64,000 nucleotides of DNA from S015-6 sp964479535. GTDB lineage: Bacteria; Desulfobacterota; DSWW01. A program made the position numbers and the translations under genes. The DNA is taken from assembly GCA_964479535.1 (NCBI GenBank), contig CAYZMM010000016.1, forward strand, positions 42,652 to 106,651. The letters run 5' to 3'. How positions within the stretch are numbered: position 1 is the first letter of the stretch; each line of letters opens with the position of its first letter. Of this stretch, positions 61,115 through 64,000 are shown piece after piece. A model generated the notes under the pieces. That model saw only the letters and a program-made list of their open reading frames with translations, was not told the DNA's origin and made no database searches.

Positions 61115-64000
61115 ATGGTACGTTTCGGATCCATCCACGACAGGAACCTCATTCACGTTCTCACAGCCGGCTCCGAGCCGGCGCGGGCGGCCGCCTGCTT
61201 CCGGGCAGGACTGCTCGTGCTCCTCACGGTCGCCTTCTGGTGCGCCTTCTCCGCCCACGCGAACGGAGACGTCCTGATCATCGGGGACGAGCCCGGAGAA
61301 ACCTTCACGGTGGAAGCGGGCACGATCTACGACCACCAGGGCGACATCTGCGTGGCCGGGAACGGCTCGCTGCAGGTGGACGGGGTGCTCAACCTGACCG
61401 GCTCCCTCATCGTGACCAACTCGGGCAGCGTGGTCGTGGACGGCGGAGAGTTCCACCTCTGGGGGGACGACACGCACATCTACGTGCAGGACGACGCAAC
61501 CATCGATTTCCAGAACGGCGCCCTCCTCCACTACGTGCAGAGCTACTACGCCCAGCACGTCTTCCACTGCAGCGGCAACGGAAGCGCCGAGTTCCGGGAC
61601 TCCCACGTGGACTGCAACGGCGCGGCCGAGGCCGTCGACGTGCGGGGAACCGCCTCCTACGAGGCCTACAACACGACCTTTGCGGACTGGACGAGCTGGT
61701 ACGTCTTCGACCAGTCCACGCTCATCCTCGAGGGCGTGGACAACGCCGGCGACATCGTCTTCTACGACACCCCCACCATCCGCCTGGTCGACACGGACGT
61801 GATCATGCCGTGGCTCTACTTCGGCGCGGGCGCTGCGGTGGACTACACCTTTCCCGCGATCGTGGACGTGATGGACCCGGTGACGGCCACCTTCGACGAC
61901 GCGGAGCCCGGCATCTCCGGCATCGGCTGGACCGTGGAGATCCAGAACTGCACCCAGGTCTACTGGGGCATCCACGCCGCCGTGGGAAGCGACGTGACGA
62001 TCCGGGACTCGGCCCTGAGCATGGTGCTCTTTCCCTTTGCCGGCACCGGAACGGCGACCCTGTCCGGCGTGATGCAGAACGACAGCTTCTACGACGATAC
62101 GACCGTCCCGGTCACGGACCGGGACCTCCGCCTGGTCGACACCTCGGTGGACTGGTGGAAGGTGGACGTCAAGGAGTCCGCGGAGCTCCTGGCAGGCGAC
62201 CTCGTCTTCAGCGAGATGGTGCTCTCCGGGAACGCGGTGGGGCACCTGTACGATTCCGTCTGCCAGGGGCAGACCATCCACCTGGGCGCCGTGCAAGACG
62301 CCTACCTGGAGTTCACGAACGGCCAGGTCTGGTCCTACGTGGACGTCTGGGACGACGCGGTCATGGTCCTCCGCGACACGCTCGTGGACTACCGGCTGTG
62401 CGGCCTCGGCTACCAGTCCCGGAACATCGCCCACGGCAACTCCAGGCTCTACTGCCTGAACACCTCCTTCGCCTACGAAGTGGACCCCGCAGAGTCCGAG
62501 CCGGAGGCCCAGGACGCGGCCCTGGCCATGTTCCTCGACATCGACGGGCCGACCGCCGTCCGCGTGGGCGAGAGCGTGGACTTCGAGGGCTCCGCCTGGA
62601 TCGAGGCCGGGCCCGACAGCCCGGTCACCTTCGACCGCTACCAGGTCCTGGTGGCCCGGGACAGGACCCCGGACTGTCTCGTCTTCTCCGACAGCGGGGC
62701 CTACGGCAGGATCACGGGAGGCGACCAGAGCCACGTGGAGGAGATGAGCTACACCTTCGACGGCGTGCCGGGAGACCTGACCGTCTCCTTCCAGGCCTGG
62801 GACGTCGACCTTGCCGACGAGGTGGAGATCCTGGTCAACGGCGTCCACGTGGACTATGCGCCCACCACCCAGAACAACGAGTGGGGCAGGGCCCGGCAGG
62901 TGGTGATCCGGGACGCACTCGTGTCCGACACCGGCCCGAACGCGCTCACCTTCGCCAACACCTACAACCCGCCGAACACGTACCGTTGGGGAGTCCGGGA
63001 GCTGGCGATCTACCGGGACGGCCCGGCCCGTATCCTGCTGTCCGACAGCGGGGCCTACGGCAGGATCTCGGGAGGGGACCAGAGCCACACAGAAGAAGTT
63101 GCGTACAGCTTCGAGGGCGTGGCGGGCGACGTGGCGGTCTGTTACGAGGTCTGGGACGTGGACCTTTCCGATGAGGTGGAGATCCGGGTCAACGGCGCCC
63201 ATCTGGCGTACGCGGAGACCACCGATAACAACGAGTGGGGCGATGCCCGGTGCGCGGTCATCCCGGATGAAGAGGTCCTCGACTCCGGAACGAACGTGCT
63301 CACCTTCGACAACACGTACAACCCGCCGAACACGTACGGGTGGGGCGTGGGCGATGTCTCCATCTCCCAGGGGTGCCGGTGCTGGAAAGAGGTGGCAGCG
63401 TCCACGGTGCAGGTCGACCAGGACCTGCTGTGCACCTGGGACACCACCGGAATGCCGTCCGGGCCCTACCGGGCCCGCCTGGTCACGCGGGTGGACGGCG
63501 ACACAACCGCCTACCCGACCGACGACTACCCGGCGGAGACCTCCCTCCAGCTCGTGGACGAGGTGGTCTACACCGTGCTCGCCAACGGGAGCGAGCTCAC
63601 CGAGCCGTATGCGACCTCGGTGGAGGAACTCGACCTGCTCGAGGTCCTGCTCCAGGTGGACGAGCCCTCGGGGCAAGCCTTCACGTACTCGGCCTTCCTG
63701 GACGACGGGGCGGTCCCGGCCCCCTGGGAAGTGGAGAACCCGGACCAGACCTTCGCCTTCGACCCGGATACCCGCATCTTCCGCTGGACCCCTTCGGTCA
63801 CCAGCTCCAGGCCCGAGCCGTACGCCCTGATGTTCGCCGTCTGGGACGGGTTCCTCATGACCACCGTGGACGTGGAGATCACCGTGGACCCGATCTACCC
63901 GCCGGTGGTGGACCAGGTCCTGTCGGACGGCTTAGTCATGGCGGAGCCCTACGGCGACTCGAAGAAGGAGCACCTGGAGGCCTTCCAGATCTCCATCGAC
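61115..64000 (+). CDS. Giant secreted beta-rich surface protein, incomplete at right edge
   Basis: An open frame of 962 codons continues past the window. ATG 61115 has GGAAGG. A long signal peptide (basic start, core AGLLVLLTVAFWCAFS, cut near residue 49) directs export. Residues 60-500 are parallel-beta-helix-like, with short repeated strands (GSLQVDGVLNLTGSLIVTNSGSVVVDG). Two tandem 118-residue domains follow (from 525 and 643), with WDVDLxDEVEI, NNEWG and NTYNPPNTY, then cadherin/Ig-like strands (RIFRWTPSV, VEITVDPIYPP). It is probably an adhesin or extracellular matrix protein. The sigma-54 promoter implies conditional expression. Confidence 0.85.
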   Translation, partial: MVRFGSIHDRNLIHVLTAGSEPARAAACFRAGLLVLLTVAFWCAFSAHANGDVLIIGDEPGETFTVEAGTIYDHQGDICVAGNGSLQVDGVLNLTGSLIVTNSGSVVVDGGEFHLWGDDTHIYVQDDATIDFQNGALLHYVQSYYAQHVFHCSGNGSAEFRDSHVDCNGAAEAVDVRGTASYEAYNTTFADWTSWYVFDQSTLILEGVDNAGDIVFYDTPTIRLVDTDVIMPWLYFGAGAAVDYTFPAIVDVMDPVTATFDDAEPGISGIGWTVEIQNCTQVYWGIHAAVGSDVTIRDSALSMVLFPFAGTGTATLSGVMQNDSFYDDTTVPVTDRDLRLVDTSVDWWKVDVKESAELLAGDLVFSEMVLSGNAVGHLYDSVCQGQTIHLGAVQDAYLEFTNGQVWSYVDVWDDAVMVLRDTLVDYRLCGLGYQSRNIAHGNSRLYCLNTSFAYEVDPAESEPEAQDAALAMFLDIDGPTAVRVGESVDFEGSAWIEAGPDSPVTFDRYQVLVARDRTPDCLVFSDSGAYGRITGGDQSHVEEMSYTFDGVPGDLTVSFQAWDVDLADEVEILVNGVHVDYAPTTQNNEWGRARQVVIRDALVSDTGPNALTFANTYNPPNTYRWGVRELAIYRDGPARILLSDSGAYGRISGGDQSHTEEVAYSFEGVAGDVAVCYEVWDVDLSDEVEIRVNGAHLAYAETTDNNEWGDARCAVIPDEEVLDSGTNVLTFDNTYNPPNTYGWGVGDVSISQGCRCWKEVAASTVQVDQDLLCTWDTTGMPSGPYRARLVTRVDGDTTAYPTDDYPAETSLQLVDEVVYTVLANGSELTEPYATSVEELDLLEVLLQVDEPSGQAFTYSAFLDDGAVPAPWEVENPDQTFAFDPDTRIFRWTPSVTSSRPEPYALMFAVWDGFLMTTVDVEITVDPIYPPVVDQVLSDGLVMAEPYGDSKKEHLEAFQISID
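62687..63394 (+). repeat. Two tandem 354-bp coding repeats in the secreted protein
   Basis: Units 62687-63040 and 63041-63394 each encode a 118-residue domain beginning SDSGAYGRI and ending near NTYNPPNTY-x-WGV. DNA identity is high in the first 45 bp, so the duplication looks recent or is kept alike by conversion. Confidence 0.85.

Noticed and set aside
60779..63676. Long minus-strand open frame (965 codons) and plus-strand frame 61240-63174
   Set aside because: Both are shadows of the secreted protein at 61115-64000, whose frame has a ribosome site, a signal peptide and repeated domains.

Overview
The window is a 64 kb piece of a GC-rich, Gram-negative chromosome. The evidence is TonB-dependent uptake, many lipoproteins, MscS, an O-antigen-ligase-type protein, a YdbH/YdbL pair, HtrA proteases and a PEP-CTERM protein. 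The gene mix (IcmF, an AcsE-type corrinoid methyltransferase, Gld-type ABC genes with DUF4340, a TRL lipoprotein, many short intergenic repeats) suits a Desulfobacterota or other deltaproteobacterium-like organism. That placement is inference; no rRNA or marker gene is present. No tRNA, rRNA, CRISPR array, intact transposase or prophage was recognised.

Layout. 1-3.6 kb: a TetR regulator and the coenzyme-B12-dependent mutase IcmF, cut by the left edge. 3.7-7.1 kb: secreted proteins and an AcsE-like methyltransferase. 7.1-13.9 kb: a cobalamin-riboswitch operon on the minus strand, running riboswitch, beta-propeller lipoprotein, secreted metal-binding-motif protein, BtuB-like receptor, second propeller lipoprotein, with a 278-bp MITE-like element in the middle. 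14-24.6 kb: two thiolases, a secreted HAD phosphatase with a sulfatase, MscS, an enoyl-CoA hydratase-like protein with an HD protein, and a cache protein. 24.6-38.2 kb: a proteostasis block (HtrA, DUF1844, HtpX, DnaK, DnaJ, second HtrA) enclosing a GldA/GldF/GldG/DUF4340 export operon. 38.3-45.6 kb: a sirtuin, two paralogous lipoproteins, MarR with two tiny membrane peptides, and a ligase-TPR protein. 45.7-50.9 kb: a repeat-bounded DUF559 cassette, YdbH/YdbL and SixA. 51-57.8 kb: an oxidoreductase, a Cys-rich secreted protein between 107-bp direct repeats, DUF4139, DUF362, a RelBE-type pair, a 3D-domain protein and a PEP-CTERM lectin. 58.2-60.8 kb: a graveyard of toxin-antitoxin modules. 61.1 kb to the right edge: a very large secreted protein behind a sigma-54-type promoter, incomplete at the right edge.

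Themes. Vitamin B12 links the left third: a B12 enzyme, an enzyme that methylates a corrinoid protein, and a B12-sensing uptake operon whose two surface propellers recall the BtuG/BtuB capture system of Bacteroidetes. The middle third is protein folding and envelope quality control. The right third is envelope assembly plus TA modules, several of them broken.

Intergenic DNA is full of short repeats of three families: a GTGAAC-N4-GTTCAC plus GGGGACAGCCACC family (at least nine loci), a GGGGACGTTGTT hairpin family, and a CTCACCCTAACCCTCTCC family around the DUF559 gene. Many sigma-70 promoters with near-consensus boxes can be read directly and settle several starts (MscS, MarR, HtrA2, and a predicted leaderless gene at 60322).
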